A stretch of DNA of 64,000 nucleotides. Origin: Cryptomeria japonica. Its lineage: Eukaryota; Streptophyta; Pinopsida; Cupressales; Cupressaceae. Positions 1 through 11,445 of this stretch are shown one piece after another. The position numbers were made by a program, and so were the translations under genes. Numbering within the stretch: position 1 is the stretch's first letter; every line of letters begins with the position of its first letter. The stretch lies in assembly GCF_030272615.1 (NCBI RefSeq), contig NC_081405.1:610511065-610575064 (forward strand), in the 5' to 3' direction. The notes under the pieces are model-generated. The model had not been told where the DNA came from. It saw nothing but the letters and a program-made list of their open reading frames with translations, and made no database searches.

Positions 1-1054
1 TGAGGACTATGTTAAGACCCTTAGTAAGGGACCTTAGTTCTTGTGATTTAATGGCCCTTATCTTTTTAAAGTGGTACCTTGGATTCAACCCTTAGAATGA
101 CTTTAAGTTCTCTTTTTAGGTCTAGTAACCAAGACTACCCCTATAATTTTGGAGTGAAAATATCTTCATGTCCATTGCCAACTCTATTTGATAGTTTTAT
201 GTAAATGACCCTATCACCAAGTTCATGAAGCATGAGTAGTATGTGAGATTTTGTGTACTGGTGGATTAGGATAAGGTGTTTCCTTCTCATCTTACCCTCT
301 CTTTTAAGTATGGTAAATATTTTGAGGGAATTAAATATGAAAGTTCTCTAATTATATGTAATGTTACAAGTGGTCAAGCGGGTCAATAGTGCACTATCGA
401 CAAGACCAATTAGAGCACTTAGTTTATCTGGAGAAAAAAGATATTGGCCTCTTCCAAAAGAGATTAACTGAATAATGGATAGTAGGGGGGATTCTCCTTC
501 TGAGACCTTTTCTCCTTCAGAAGCTACAAAAATGTACAAGGACTCTACTGGTGGTATTCTAGATTTCCATTAGCATAGGTGTTTGGAAAGATGGTTCAAC
601 AAAAGGTGGTTTTTCAGTTGTTGAATCCTAATGATGCTTTTGTGGGTTTACCTTGTCTCAAGAAAAGAAGTCTAGGGGAGAAGAATCACAATACTATGAT
701 TAACCAGAAAACTCTAGATGACATCTTTAAACCTCCCAATTTTTTTAGCGGAGGCTAACTTTTTTCCGTTGTTGTTTTGTTAAGTCTTCTTTGTTGAAGT
801 TGGTTTTTTTGTCTCTCTACTCTTTTTTGAGGTTCCTTTGTATTATTAATGCTCCATTAAATTTACATTGATAGTGGGCTTTCTCTCCAAGCCCCTTCCC
901 TATTTAATCTAATAAAGAAAATCTAGCCCTAGACATTATAATTGATATAGTCATTACAACCAATGCACATCAAAAAATTTTACATGAATTCTACTAAAGA
1001 CAATGACAAAGGATGTTAGATGTTAGTAGTAACAATCTTCCCCTATAGTCTTTG
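1..1054. other. Unannotated AT-rich stretch, possible LINE ORF1 tail
   Basis: No intact gene is seen. A plus-strand frame from 603 to 758 stays open, ends in TAA, and closes with QKTLDDIFKPP. That resembles the short Lys-rich C-terminus of plant LINE ORF1 proteins, but the match is weak and by eye only. The rest is AT-rich with frequent stops in all frames. It lies upstream of a better-supported LINE ORF1 relic in the same orientation, so it may be part of a related decayed copy. Confidence 0.2.
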
Positions 1055-1760
1055 TGTAAATCAACTTATGAGGCTATTGATAGTGCATCAAGTTGTTTCC
1101 TTAAGATGGACCCAGATATAATTAATTTCTCCCATATTTCTTATGCTCATACCCTTATGGATATTTATTAATCAAAGGCATTGCTAGGATATATTATTCT
1201 CCATGTGTGTGAGAGTCCTTGGACTTAGATGATTAACTATGAGGGAATTCCATTTCATTGTAGATGTTGTTTCTTTGTTGAATATTTGGCCTTTTCTTGT
1301 CCCCATGGCTCTCATCATAGGTCTTCCTCAACCTAGTAGAAGAATGCTCTTCTAAGCCACCTCATGGTATTCCTTGATATTTCGGATGTTTATTTGGATG
1401 ATTCTGTTGACTTAGTGACTCCTTCCCTTACCACTTCAATTGGTTCAAAGGCTATAGATGATGTTTCTTCTATCCTAGCTCTAGGTGACTTGGGAAGATC
1501 TCCTCTTTCTTTGATTGTCCTAGACAATTAGTTTCTGACACAAGAAGTTTCTCCATCAAAACTTGGCTCTCATTTGGGTGGTGCTTCTTACATTTGTTCT
1601 AACGGAGCTTCCTCCCCTGCTCCTATTTTTTCTACTCATGATGAAGCTACTTCTTGGATAATTGTTCATCATGAGAAATAAAGTTTGTTTTTAAGGGTCC
1701 CTACCTTTCAAGATATTCCTTTGGGAGTGAAGTTAGGTGCCAATTTAGATTTTAATTGAT
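1055..1760 (+). pseudogene. LINE ORF1 (DUF4283/zinc-knuckle) relic
   Basis: Translation in shifting frames gives EAIDSASSCFLKMDPD, then a stretch like the core of DUF4283 LINE ORF1 proteins, then INYEGIPFHCRCC with a degenerate zinc knuckle spaced C-x2-C-x4-Y-x4-C (Tyr in place of His) near 1,255-1,320. The C-terminal part (about 1,380-1,740) is a Ser/Leu-rich linker typical of these proteins. Several in-frame stops (for example near 1,165, 1,230, 1,530 and 1,680) make it non-functional. In intact elements ORF1 is the RNA-binding chaperone that precedes the endonuclease/RT ORF2; no ORF2 follows here. The family assignment rests on motif order. Confidence 0.55.
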
Positions 1761-1924
1761 CTTTCTAGTTGTTGCTTTTTGTATAGTTTCACTATAGGAT
1801 TATTGTCCTCATTAATAGTTGTAATTTTGTTTAGGATTCTCTCTTCTTGTTGTTGGTCACCTCTCTAGGAACTTATCTACAGTTTACCAAGGTTTGGACC
1901 CTCTAAAAAAACTCAACTTATCTT

Positions 1925-2240
1925 AGTAATAAACAATCTACTTATCATAGTAAAACTCTTGGTTTCGGGTCCATGTAAAACTGTTTATCTTTATCAAAAA
2001 CAATCTACTTATCACAATCAAATGAACATCAAATTTAAACAATTAAATTTTACTCATGATGGTCAAAAAGACGTCAAGTTTAATAATAGTGGGTTTATTC
2101 ATGACAACCAAATGAATGTTAGTTTATATCTTTTTGTTCTACATTATTGCCAAATGGACATCAAATTTCATGCTTGTGAAGGTCAAATGGATGTCGAGTT
2201 GAATATCATGTTTCCTTTTGTTACGGTCAAATAGAGTCAA
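1925..2240 (+). repeat. Degenerate tandem repeat with QMDVKF-like frame
   Basis: A short motif that reads NQMNIKF, GQKDVKF, NQMNVSL, CQMDIKF and GQMDVEL in one plus frame recurs five times, mostly about 45 bp apart, between 2,017 and 2,210. A separate 16-bp string, AACAATCTACTTATCA, occurs twice (about 1,930 and 1,998). The 91-codon frame covering it (1,959-2,234) is more likely a by-product of the repeat than a gene, since I see no known domain and no promoter. Confidence 0.4.
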
Positions 2241-2793
2241 ATGTGTTGATAAAGGTCAATGGGCTCTCAAAATTGGCAAAGACTTCAAATTGTACCCCTT
2301 AACAATAAGAAAGTGGGTGTCAAATTTAACACTTCCATTATTTTAAATTCTATTGAAAATAATATTTGAATGCACTTCTAAAGCTTTATTTTAATATATT
2401 TTGTTGTCTTGCTTCTGTGTTCTCTCATCTACATGTGGAACCCAAAAGAACTTAAAGATAGACTTTTAAATTCATCGAATCAAATGACTGGTGGATCAGC
2501 TGCTAAGAAATAAAAAGATTTGTATTGCTCAAGGCTGCCCTTTTTCAAGCTGAATTGTTTTTGAAATATGTTATCCATATTCATTGCATTAAGCTTTTGT
2601 AATGTTTGTATGTTTGATGAAAACATTAAATCTCTCTGCTCTGATTGTAAGGCTGCAAGTTCACGTGCCTTTCTGTTTGTCCTGTTGTTTCCTTCACGAT
2701 CGATTGACTGTGTTTTCATTATGATCTTTTATAATTTTTTCAATTGATAAAACGCCAATCCTAATGTAATTCATTTCCTTTAGATTTAATTAG
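2241..2793. other. Spacer downstream of CAT pseudogene
   Basis: AT-rich sequence. A 79-codon minus-strand frame (2,480-2,719) starts with ATG, but I do not recognise it and it has no supporting context. It is most likely 3' flank of the transporter gene. Confidence 0.3.
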
Positions 2794-2799
2794 TTTATT
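2794..2799 (-). terminator. Candidate polyadenylation signal of CAT gene
   Basis: AATAAA on the minus strand, 25 bp past the CAT stop codon at 2,824-2,826. Position and sequence suit a plant near-upstream element; actual use is inferred. Confidence 0.35.
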
Positions 2800-2823
2800 G
2801 AACAAAGCTGAAATATAATACAT

Positions 2824-3876
2824 TTAGTTGTCACCAACACAGTAAACCGCATCGAACGAGGCGTGGAGTCCAAAGAAGGCATAATAGACCAACATCACAA
2901 TAGTGCAAACCCCAAATCTGATGAACGACTCATAATCCACTGATCCCATCAGAAACACGTTGATAAAAATGGACAAGGAAGGAACCCACGGAACCATTGG
3001 CGCTCCCCACACTTTGGCCTCTCTACACTGCGGAACAAACACAGCCAAACCCGCAGTGGCCAAAAACCAAATAGGAACCATAATGCAATACCCAATTGAT
3101 CCGCTGGACAGACCCCAGTATGCCGAAGTCCCTATGGACGAGCATATAATGACAACAATGAACGTTGTCAAAAGAAAAGCTTGACTTGCAGAAGTTTTCC
3201 CGGTAAGATAGTGTCTTCTCACAAGCAGAGCAACAAACAAGAGCGTGTATATGAACAAAACGCTGATAGCGCGAAGTTTAGACAGCACATCCAGCCTTGA
3301 AAAGAAGGCCAACGATGCGGAGGCGATTGCCATGAATGCCGTTCCGTTAACAGGTGTCCCGGTCTTCATGCTCACTAAGCCAAACCAAGGCGGAATCACG
3401 TGGGTTCGGGCAATATGTGTTAAATACCTTCCCCGTTTAACTGCGCCCACCAATAAAACAGTGGTTATTCCTTTCAGAGATCCCAGTGCCACAACATATT
3501 TCGCCCATTTCCATCCGATGCTTTGAAATGCTAAAGAATAGGCGGCATTAACATCCAGTACAGTGTAGCTCTGCATGAGAACGAGAGCCAGTGCCATGAG
3601 ACAGTATATCACGGTTACACCCGACATGGAGCCGAGCAAGCCCAGGGGAATGTCTTTAGACGGGTTTTTCGTCTCTTCCGCCATGGTGGTGATGACATCG
3701 AAGCCTCCGTAAGCGAAGTAAATTACTACTGTGGCTCGGAAGACGCCCATGACGGCGTACGGAAGGAAAGGGCTTAGATTAGATGGGTTACCTTTGATGA
3801 AGCCGGCGGTGATGATGAAGAGGATGATGATGGTGTTGAGAGCAGTTGAGATCCAGTTGAGTTGGGAGGTTAGTCG
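2824..3876 (-). CDS. CAT exon 2, 3' segment downstream of the copia insertion
   Basis: It encodes TRLTSQLNWISTALNT, then YFAYGGFDVITTMAEETKNP (the conserved APC segment after the middle helices), GAVKRGRYLTHIARTHVIPP, and the C-terminal CAT_C helices with PMVPWVPSLSIFINVFLMG, ending at 2,824. The 351 codons are uninterrupted. Read alone, this piece opens inside the copia LTR (to 3,948), but that extension is transposon sequence and not CAT protein. Confidence 0.92.
   Translation of the reverse strand, partial: RLTSQLNWISTALNTIIILFIITAGFIKGNPSNLSPFLPYAVMGVFRATVVIYFAYGGFDVITTMAEETKNPSKDIPLGLLGSMSGVTVIYCLMALALVLMQSYTVLDVNAAYSLAFQSIGWKWAKYVVALGSLKGITTVLLVGAVKRGRYLTHIARTHVIPPWFGLVSMKTGTPVNGTAFMAIASASLAFFSRLDVLSKLRAISVLFIYTLLFVALLVRRHYLTGKTSASQAFLLTTFIVVIICSSIGTSAYWGLSSGSIGYCIMVPIWFLATAGLAVFVPQCREAKVWGAPMVPWVPSLSIFINVFLMGSVDYESFIRFGVCTIVMLVYYAFFGLHASFDAVYCVGDN
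3872..3876. repeat. Target-site duplication AGTCG, left
   Basis: AGTCG directly precedes the 5' LTR terminus TGTTGATAAG. The same 5 bp follow the 3' LTR at 8,959-8,963. A 5-bp duplication is normal for Ty1/copia integrase. Confidence 0.95.
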
Positions 3877-4348
3877 TGTTGATAAGTGATGCTGCTCTAG
3901 CATGCAACTCCAGTTTGGACATGAAGCTATCCATTCATCACCATGCATAAGCTATTTTTAGTTAATAGTTTTTTTTTGTTGATTCATGCAAATAAAGCAT
4001 GTACTCCAACATGCATGAATCCTTAGGACTATTTTTAGTTTTTCTTTTTGCATGAGTTTGTTTTTAGTAAATAAAGCATGTTGTGCATGCACTTATTGTA
4101 TTCTTAATTTAGAGAGTAGTTTGTTTTTTTTAGTTTGAGAGCCTTAGTAGCTTTCCATGCAAAGCTAGGAATATATTTAGAACTGCAGTTATTATTTATT
4201 TTTCTAGACTGCAAATTCTTTATATATACAACCTCTATGTAATTTTTTAATTAAGCTTCAATAAAGATATTGGTGTTTTTTTCTTTTTGTTGTTATTGTT
4301 TACTAATCAGTTGGTTCAGAGAGGATAGGTCAGGTTCAAAATTCTACA
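3877..4348 (+). repeat. Copia 5' LTR
   Basis: Starts TGTTGATAAG and ends ATTCTACA (TG...CA). It contains TATATATA at 4,221-4,228 and AATAAA at 4,260-4,265, consistent with promoter and polyadenylation roles. It pairs with 8,478-8,958. Confidence 0.96.
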
Positions 4349-4350
4349 AG

Positions 4351-4362
4351 TGGTATCAGAGC
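4351..4362 (+). other. Copia primer-binding site
   Basis: TGGTATCAGAGC, two bases after the 5' LTR. It is complementary to the 3' end of plant initiator methionine tRNA, the usual primer for copia minus-strand synthesis. Confidence 0.95.
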
Positions 4363-4417
4363 AGGTAAAATTGTTTTGGGTTAAAGTTTTATTGTTGGAA
4401 TTTCGCCAAAGTTAATC

Positions 4418-7400
4418 ATGTCAAATTCTAACCATATGCCCGTTCCAGAATTTGATGGGAATGATTATGATTATTGGTGCATTAAGATGCTGACCTTTTT
4501 GATTGGAAAAGATTTGTGGGAGATTATTGAATCAGGTTATGAAGAGCCAACTGATTGGAATGCCCTTACAGCCAATGAAAGAACAGCAAGAAGGAAACAA
4601 GGAAAAAGAATGCTCAAGCTTTGTTTCACATTCAGATAGCTCTTGATAAGAGCTTATTTCCAAGAATATCAGGAGCAACAACTGCCAAAGATGCCTGGAA
4701 GACTCTACAAGAAGCTTACCAGGGTAGTGATCAAGTTAAAGTGGTCAAGCTTCAGACATTGAAGCAAGAGTTTGAGAATTTGAAGATGCAAGAAGCTGAA
4801 AGTATAAGTGATTATTGTGTCAAAGTCAAAGATGTGGTCAATAAAATGGCTACACTTGGAGAAATTGTAAGCAATGAAGTTTTGATAAAAAAGGTGTTGA
4901 GATCTTTGACACCCAGATGGAATCATGTAGCAATAATCATAGAAGAAAGCAAGGATTTGACAAAACTACAGTTTGATCAACTGGTTGGATCCCTGATGTC
5001 TCATGAAGAAAGATTGAAAGATTCTTTTGAAGGTGTAGAGAAAGCATTTTCCTCTAAATTGCTAATCACAAAAAATGAAGATGCAAGCAACAGTAGTGCC
5101 AAAATCAATCAAGGCCAAGGTAAAGGGCAAAGCCAAAATTCTTCAAGAGGTAGAGGAAGAGGTGGCTCAAGAGGAAGTGGTGGTTTCAGAGGAAGAGGTA
5201 GAGGCAGATTTGATAAGAGAAATGTTCAATGTTACCATTGTAATAGGTATGGCCACTTTGAAAAAGAATGTAGATTGAAAGAAGGTAAAAGTGGTAACTA
5301 TGCTCAAGAAAGTAGTGACAATCCTCCTGATCACTTATTTTTATCTTATGCCAAGGGTGAAAATACTAGTAAAGATGTTTGGTACCTAGATTCTGGATGC
5401 TCTAACCATATGACAGGGAATGAGAAGTTGTTCTCAACAAAAGATGGAAGTTTCAAATCCAAGATCCAGCTTGGTGATGATAAATCATTGGAGGTTGTTG
5501 CCAAAGGAGCTATGGAGGTCCAAACAAAAGAAGGTATAAAGAGTATTCATGATATTTATTATACTCCACAATTGAAGCACAATTTGTTAAGTGTTGGGCA
5601 GCTATGTGAGAAAAATTATAGAGTAGTCTTTGAGAATAAGACTTGTACTATCTATGATAAGAATAAGGATAATAGGGTGATCACTGTTGTTTCTATGACA
5701 AGAAATAGGATGTTCCCCTTGAAGTTTGATGAACATAACAACAGTTTGGCAAATATGGCTTATGAGGATTCAAGTTGGTTATGGCATCTCATGTATGGGC
5801 ATTTAAATTTTTATAGTTTGAAGTTTCTAACCTCACATGCATTAGTTTCTGGTTTGCCCAAGGTTGAGGAACACAAGGAGGTTTGTGAAGGTTGTGCTAA
5901 AGGAAAGCATGCAAGAGAAAAGTTTCCAAAGGGCAATGCATGGAGGGCTCATCACCCACTTCAGCTTGTTCATTCAGATATATGTGGTCCTATGCAGACT
6001 AAGAGTTTGGGTAAGTCATCATATTTCATCACTTTTATTGATGATTACTCACAAAATTGTTGGGTATATTTTTTGAAGGCCAAAGATGAAGCCTTGGATA
6101 CATTCAAGAAGTTTAAAGCCCTTGTGGAAAATGAGAAAGGGTGCAAGATCAAATGTTTAAGGACTGATCGTGGAGGAGAGTTTTGCTTAAAGGCTTTCCA
6201 AAGTTATTGTGATTTTAATGGCATCAAGAGGCAACTTACTACTGCATACACACCTCAACAAAATGGAGTAGCTGAAAGGAAGAATCGTACTGTGGTTGAA
6301 ATGGCAAAGTGCATGTTACAAACCAAGGGATTGAGCAATTCTTATTGGGGAGATGGAGTTGCTACAGCGGTGTACATCCTCAACCGTAGCCCCACCAGTG
6401 CACTAGAAAAGATGACTCCTTATGAAGCTTGGTATGGTAAAAGGCCTAATGTTAATCATTTCAAAGTTTTTGGTTGTTTGGCTTATGTGCATGTACCGGA
6501 TCAGAATAGACAGAAGTTAGATGCAAAGAGTGAGTCATGTATTTTTATTGGGTATAGTGAGAAAAGCAAGGCTTATAGATTGTATAATCCCCTCACTAAC
6601 AAGCTTATTGTCTCAAGAGATGTGATTTTTGATGAAGGGGGAGTTTATGGTCATAAAAAAGGCCATGTTGAGAAGCCAAAATCTATTTTGAATGATGATA
6701 TAATTGCTGATATTGATCATGAGTAGCCAACTAATGTTTCTATATCCAATGGTTTAACTCCACCGAGCAACCCTTCATCAAGTTCTTTAGTACCAAGTTC
6801 AAGTCCAGCTTCTTCTCCAAGTTCTATAAGGAAAGTAAGGAGATTGAGTGATATCTACCAGAGGAGTGGAAATCAAGTACATGAAGAAAACCCAGTAGGT
6901 GAAACAGTGAATTTTGCTTTATTAGCCAAGGCTGATTTTGAACCATCATGTTTTGAAGATGCATGTACTAATGAGGTTTGGGTGAAAGCCATGGAAAAAG
7001 AGATGGATTCCATTCACAAGAATGACACTTGGGAGTTAACAGAACTTCCACATGACAAAAAAAGGATTGGCACCAAATGGGTCTACAAGACAAAATTTAA
7101 CAGTGATGGGAGTGTTGAAAGACACAAAGCGAAATTAGTTGCTAAAGGCTTCACACAAAAGTATGGAATTGATTATGAAGAGACATTTGCACCAGTAGCA
7201 AGACAAGAGACCATAAGAATGCTGATTTCATTAGCAGCTCAAAAGAAGTGGAGCATACATCATATGGACGTGAAAAGTGCCTTCTTGAATGGGTACTTAG
7301 AAGAGGAAGTGTATGTGGAGCAGCCACAAGGTTTTGAAGTGGAAGGAAAAGATAATTATGTCTACAAGTTGAAGAAGGCTTTGTATGGCCTCAAGCAAGC

Positions 7401-8490
7401 ACCAAGAGCGTGGTATGCTAGGATTGATGGATACTTTCAGGAGAATGGCTTCCAGAGAAGTAAGAGTGATCCTACCCTATACTACAAACAAGAAGGTACT
7501 GATATTCTCATCATAAGTTTGTATGTTGATGATCTTTTGTATATGGGTAGTAGTTCGAAGATGAAAGATGAATTCAAAGCTGCTATGATGAAAGAATTTG
7601 AGATGAAAGATCTTGGTCTAATGAAATATTTTCTAGGAATGGAAGTTTATCAAAGTAAGGATGACATTTTCATTTGTCAAACAAAGTATGCACAGGATAT
7701 GCTGAAGAAATTTAATATGACTGATTGTAACCTTGCCTCCACTCCAAGTGCTCATGGAGATTTGTTATGTAGAGATGATGGTGCTGATTTAGTTGATGAG
7801 ACAACTTACAGAAGTATTGTGGGGAGCTTGATGTTTCTAATCCACACGAGGCCTGATATTGCCTATTCAGTTTCACTTGTTTCAAGGTATATGACAAATC
7901 CATCTGAAATACATATGAAGGCAGCCAAGAGGATTTTGAGGTATGTGAAAGGGAATTCAAGTTTTGGTATTCATTACTACTCTTATGAAAAGTTCAATCT
8001 TGTAGGTTTTAGTGATTCAGATTGGGGAGGTAGTATGGATGACCGTAAATCTACATCTGGAAATTGTTTTTCTTTTGGTTCTGGTTTAATTACCTGGAGC
8101 TCAAAAAAGCAAAGTATTGTTGCCCTCTCATCTACAGAAGCGGAGTACATTGCAATTACCTCAGCAGGTACACAAGCTCTTTGGCTCAGAAAAGTTTTGG
8201 AAGAAATTGGAGAAAAACAAATTCAACCTACAGTAATTTATTGTGACAATGTGAGTGCCATCAAGTTAGCTAAGAATCCGGTTCATCGCAGCAGAACTAA
8301 GCATTTTGATTTGAAATATCACTTCATACGAGATTTGGTGCAAAAGAAGGATGTCGAATTGAAGCACATCAACACCCAGGATCAGCTAGCAGATATATTC
8401 ACCAAAGCGGTTGCGAAAGCTCAGTTTATAGCACTACGAGATAAGATTGTCAGCCCTCTCAGCATCAAGGGGGAGTATGTTGATAAGTGA
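4418..8490 (+). pseudogene. Copia gag-pol polyprotein, frameshifted and with one stop
   Basis: ATG at 4,418 begins MSNSNHMPVPEFDG, a typical copia gag start. Features in order: UBN2-type gag; zinc knuckle CYHCNRYGHFEKEC (about 5,229-5,273); aspartic protease WYLDSGCSNHM (5,381); GAG-pre-integrase HLMYGHLN with CEGC (5,780-5,900); integrase core with HSDICGP, LRTDRGGEF and GVAERKNR (about 5,970-6,290); RT with YVDD (about 7,522); and RNase H with DSDWGGSMDDRKSTSG and STEAEYIA (8,014-8,150). The total is 4,073 nt, one base short of a multiple of three. The lost base falls in the A run near 4,603-4,607, where the frame moves. A TAG at 6,724-6,726 interrupts the integrase/RT linker, and the same frame then continues. 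The stop codon (8,488-8,490) sits 11 bp inside the 3' LTR. Confidence 0.96.
8464..8477 (+). other. Copia polypurine tract
   Basis: The run CAAGGGGGAGTA lies immediately before the 3' LTR start TGTTGATAAG and would prime plus-strand DNA synthesis. Confidence 0.85.
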
Positions 8491-8958
8491 TGCTGCTCTA
8501 GCATGCAGCTCCATGTAACTCCAGTTTGGACATGAAGCTATCCATTCATCACCATGCATAAGCTATTTTTAGTTAATAGTTTTTTTTGTTGATTCATGCA
8601 AATAAAGCATGTACTCCAACATGCATGAATCCTTAGGACTATTTTTAGTTTTGCTTTTTGCATGAGTTTGTTTTTAGTAAATAAAGCATGTTGTGCATGC
8701 AGTTATTGTATTCTTAATTTAGGGAGTAGTTTGCTTTTTTTAGTTTGAGAGCCTTAGTAGCTTTCCATGCAAAGCTAGGAATATATTTAGAACTGCAGTT
8801 ATTATTTATTCTTCTAGACTGCAAATTCTTTATATATACAACCTCTATGTAATTTTTTAATTAAGCTTCAATAAAGATATTGGTGTTTTCTTCTTTTTGT
8901 TGTTATTGTTTACTAATCAGTTGGTTCAGAGAGGATAGATCAGGTTCAAAATTCTACA
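8478..8958 (+). repeat. Copia 3' LTR
   Basis: Same termini as the 5' LTR and about 98.5% identical to it by eye, with an extra 10 bp near its start. TATATATA lies at 8,831-8,838. The copy of AGTCG at 8,959-8,963 follows directly. Confidence 0.96.
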
Positions 8959-8963
8959 AGTCG
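8959..8963. repeat. Target-site duplication AGTCG, right
   Basis: Second copy of the 5-bp duplication that brackets the copia element. Confidence 0.95.
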
Positions 8964-9217
8964 TGTGCTCACAATGACGGTGAGAGAGGCCAAAAGGATT
9001 ACCACGACGGCAATGGGGTCCAGAAGGTTGAAATCTGAGGGAAGGTTTGTGTGGACGCAAAAGTCATCTGGGGAGTGGTTGAGTAGAGTGGCAAAATAAG
9101 AGGTCCAAGATCGAGCCACCATGGCTCCGCCAAACACGGATTCGAAGATTATGTTTCCTGCGGCTATGAAGGCTGCCAAGTCTCCCAACTCCACCCGGAA
9201 GTATGCAAAAGAACCGC
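8964..9217 (-). CDS. CAT exon 2, 5' segment upstream of the copia insertion
   Basis: It begins after the CAG acceptor and encodes GGSFAYFRVELGDLAAFIAA, the ARSWTSYFATLLN segment and FNLLDPIAVVVILLASLTVIVST, covering about transmembrane segments 3-5. The frame ends on a codon boundary at 8,964, directly against the 5-bp target duplication AGTCG (8,959-8,963). Reading then resumes in the same phase at 3,876. Confidence 0.9.
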
Positions 9218-11445
9218 CTGACAAAAAAGTTATGATCAAAGATGGTGCCGCTCCAATTAAAATGGTATTTTAGTATTTGTATCATTTGTCAAGAGTCTAT
9301 AATCTTTTATAAGGAAAACATTTGTTTTGGTGTCATCATTATTTTAGACGTTCTATTGCATTTATCTATGTCCAACTGCACAATGATTTAACTTTTGTTC
9401 TGTTGGTAGAATATAATTAACAAAAATGGCCAGTTCATTGTCATTATTATTAATATATAGGTTGTTTAAAAAAGGTCCCACATATAGACAGCAGGTGCTT
9501 TAATTACACCATATCAATTGTTTATGGGAGGCCTGCAAGTAGGCAGATGGTTCAGAGTATATTCTTTCACCACTAACATTATTTAGGTTTAGAATGAGAA
9601 ATAAAAAATTAGTTTGTTTGGCATATTTTTTAATTGTTTTAAAGTTTTAAATAATCAAATAGTTTAATTAAGATAAAAGGTGGAAGTAAGCTGTTTCATA
9701 ATTAACATTACAAATTTTAGTAGTGTATCTAAGTATTGTCATGTCTAAATATTAAGTGTATATATTTTTGAAGATCAATCTAATGTATGATCCATCTATA
9801 AGAGCAATAAAAGTCTTGAATGCTTTAACTTTTATAAAACTGTAAATAACACTGATGATAATTCTAGATGAATAGAAGGGAATGATAGCCAGATGAACAT
9901 ATATTTATAAAATAATATTTATGTACAACAGTTGTTACTTCAACGCCTTAAGAATACCTGCAAGTGCACAGATGATATGACTTTTTTTTGCCTCACCAAT
10001 CCATTCTGCTTGTGGCTGTAATACCTTGGGGGCCTACTTTTGGTAGAGATGTACCCCTGAAGTCCAAACGATCGAAGCCTTACAGAAAATAAAAAATAAT
10101 TGTATAGAGCTTTCCTATAAAACTGGGTTATAAACCATCCCAAAGGTCATTATACTAGAGCTCTGCACTTACGCCTTTCAGCCTTCAAGAAATTGTCTCA
10201 AAAACCATTTTAAAGATAAGAGGACTGAAGCTCTGCACTTACGCCTCAGCCTTCAATGTTTCCTAATGGACGGAGGTGTATTTGCTGTGCACCTTAATCT
10301 TCAACTTATTGAGTTATTTGAGTTCTAACTTCCCTCTAAATATTGAGAAGCGTCTCCTTTGAGCTGTTGCTTCTTGACACAGCCCTTTGTGTGGTTGGTC
10401 ATAGTATCCCCAAATTTGACCAGTCATGTCAAATTGTTGCCACTCTTCAACCATGGTTTTACCAAGTAGTTTACTCTTATTTTTATCATTTGATTCTTTC
10501 TGAATGTTCTCAGTTTGACAAATCAGTAATTCATGTGCCTCTTGCATTGACAGTAATCATGCCAAATTGTTTTTTCTCATTAGACTCTGTCTCAGCATTC
10601 TTAATCTTCCTACAATTGCTACCTCAATCTAATAGCATTAATCAAAAAGCCAATCTGAAAATATTGGGATTTGAAGTATCGAAAGGAGAACAAATAAAAA
10701 AATGATTTGACAGCGTATAGATTCCGCAAAACAAAATTCACTCAAACCATGGCAAGTAAATTACCTCAAGCTTATGCATAAATCGTTTCTTGTTGTAAAT
10801 GATGCAAATGAGAAGAAATGGGTAGAGTTTGTAGGGAAAAATTATGAAACCCTGCCACAGCAAAGAAATGAAGAACCAAAACCAAACTCCCTAGTACACA
10901 AAGTTTACACCAGAAATTGAGAAATCCTACCATAGGCGCTGTCAACAGTGCGGATGAAGGAAAAGGGCAAAGTTTGCAATGTAAAATTAACGAAACCAGC
11001 ATTTTAATTTAGCCTACAATAGAATTCCATACAGAGCCTCTATCAACGCCTACAATAGAATTCCATACAGAGACTCTATCAACGCACTTGTTCTCTCCCC
11101 GTTTTCAATCAACCGAAAAATATTTCTGGTGTTAAACTCCTGATTCCAGTGGGCAATGCCCACGAGGAATAGCCTATCCGGTAATAATGAGTAAGAAATT
11201 AACAGGTGGAAATTGAGAATTTCTGGTAAATTATATACATTTAGAAAAAATTGTATCGACACTGAAAATTGATCAACTAATCGAAATGGGCAATTAACTA
11301 GCACTAGCGGAAATCTAAATAATCAAATTTAATCGACCAATGTTTATCATCCCTTTGTCCTCTGTCCCATTTTTGATAAGATCTTAAATTACTGAACATC
11401 CAAATTGAAATAGAATTCTGGGGTGTGAATGGGATTACAAATTAC
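9218..11445 (-). other. CAT intron 1 (2,228 bp)
   Basis: Minus-strand GT at 11,445-11,444 and a T-rich tract ending in TTTTTTGTCAG at 9,220-9,218. The boundaries restore the family-conserved EIPVAGGSFAY. Inside are a perfect-spacing tandem duplication of 36 bp (11,014-11,049 and 11,050-11,085, one mismatch) and a near-duplicate of GCTCTGCACTTACGCC (10,161 and 10,229). Short open frames in it are not supported as genes. Confidence 0.85.

Larger units (their letters stand above)
3877..8958 (+). mobile_element. Complete Ty1/copia retrotransposon in CAT exon 2
   Basis: A 5,082-bp element with both LTRs, an initiator-Met-tRNA primer-binding site, one gag-pol reading frame in the copia order (gag, protease, integrase, RT, RNase H), a polypurine tract and a perfect 5-bp target duplication. 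It lies antisense to the host gene. By eye the LTRs differ at about seven positions in 470 bp, plus a 10-bp length difference near their start. The insertion is therefore young but not new. The gag frameshift and the TAG make this copy non-autonomous. Plant copia lineage (Tork-like or another) cannot be settled by eye. Confidence 0.97.

Noticed and set aside
2480..2719. 79-codon minus-strand frame downstream of the CAT gene
   Set aside because: Starts with ATG but matches nothing I recognise and is within the length expected by chance.
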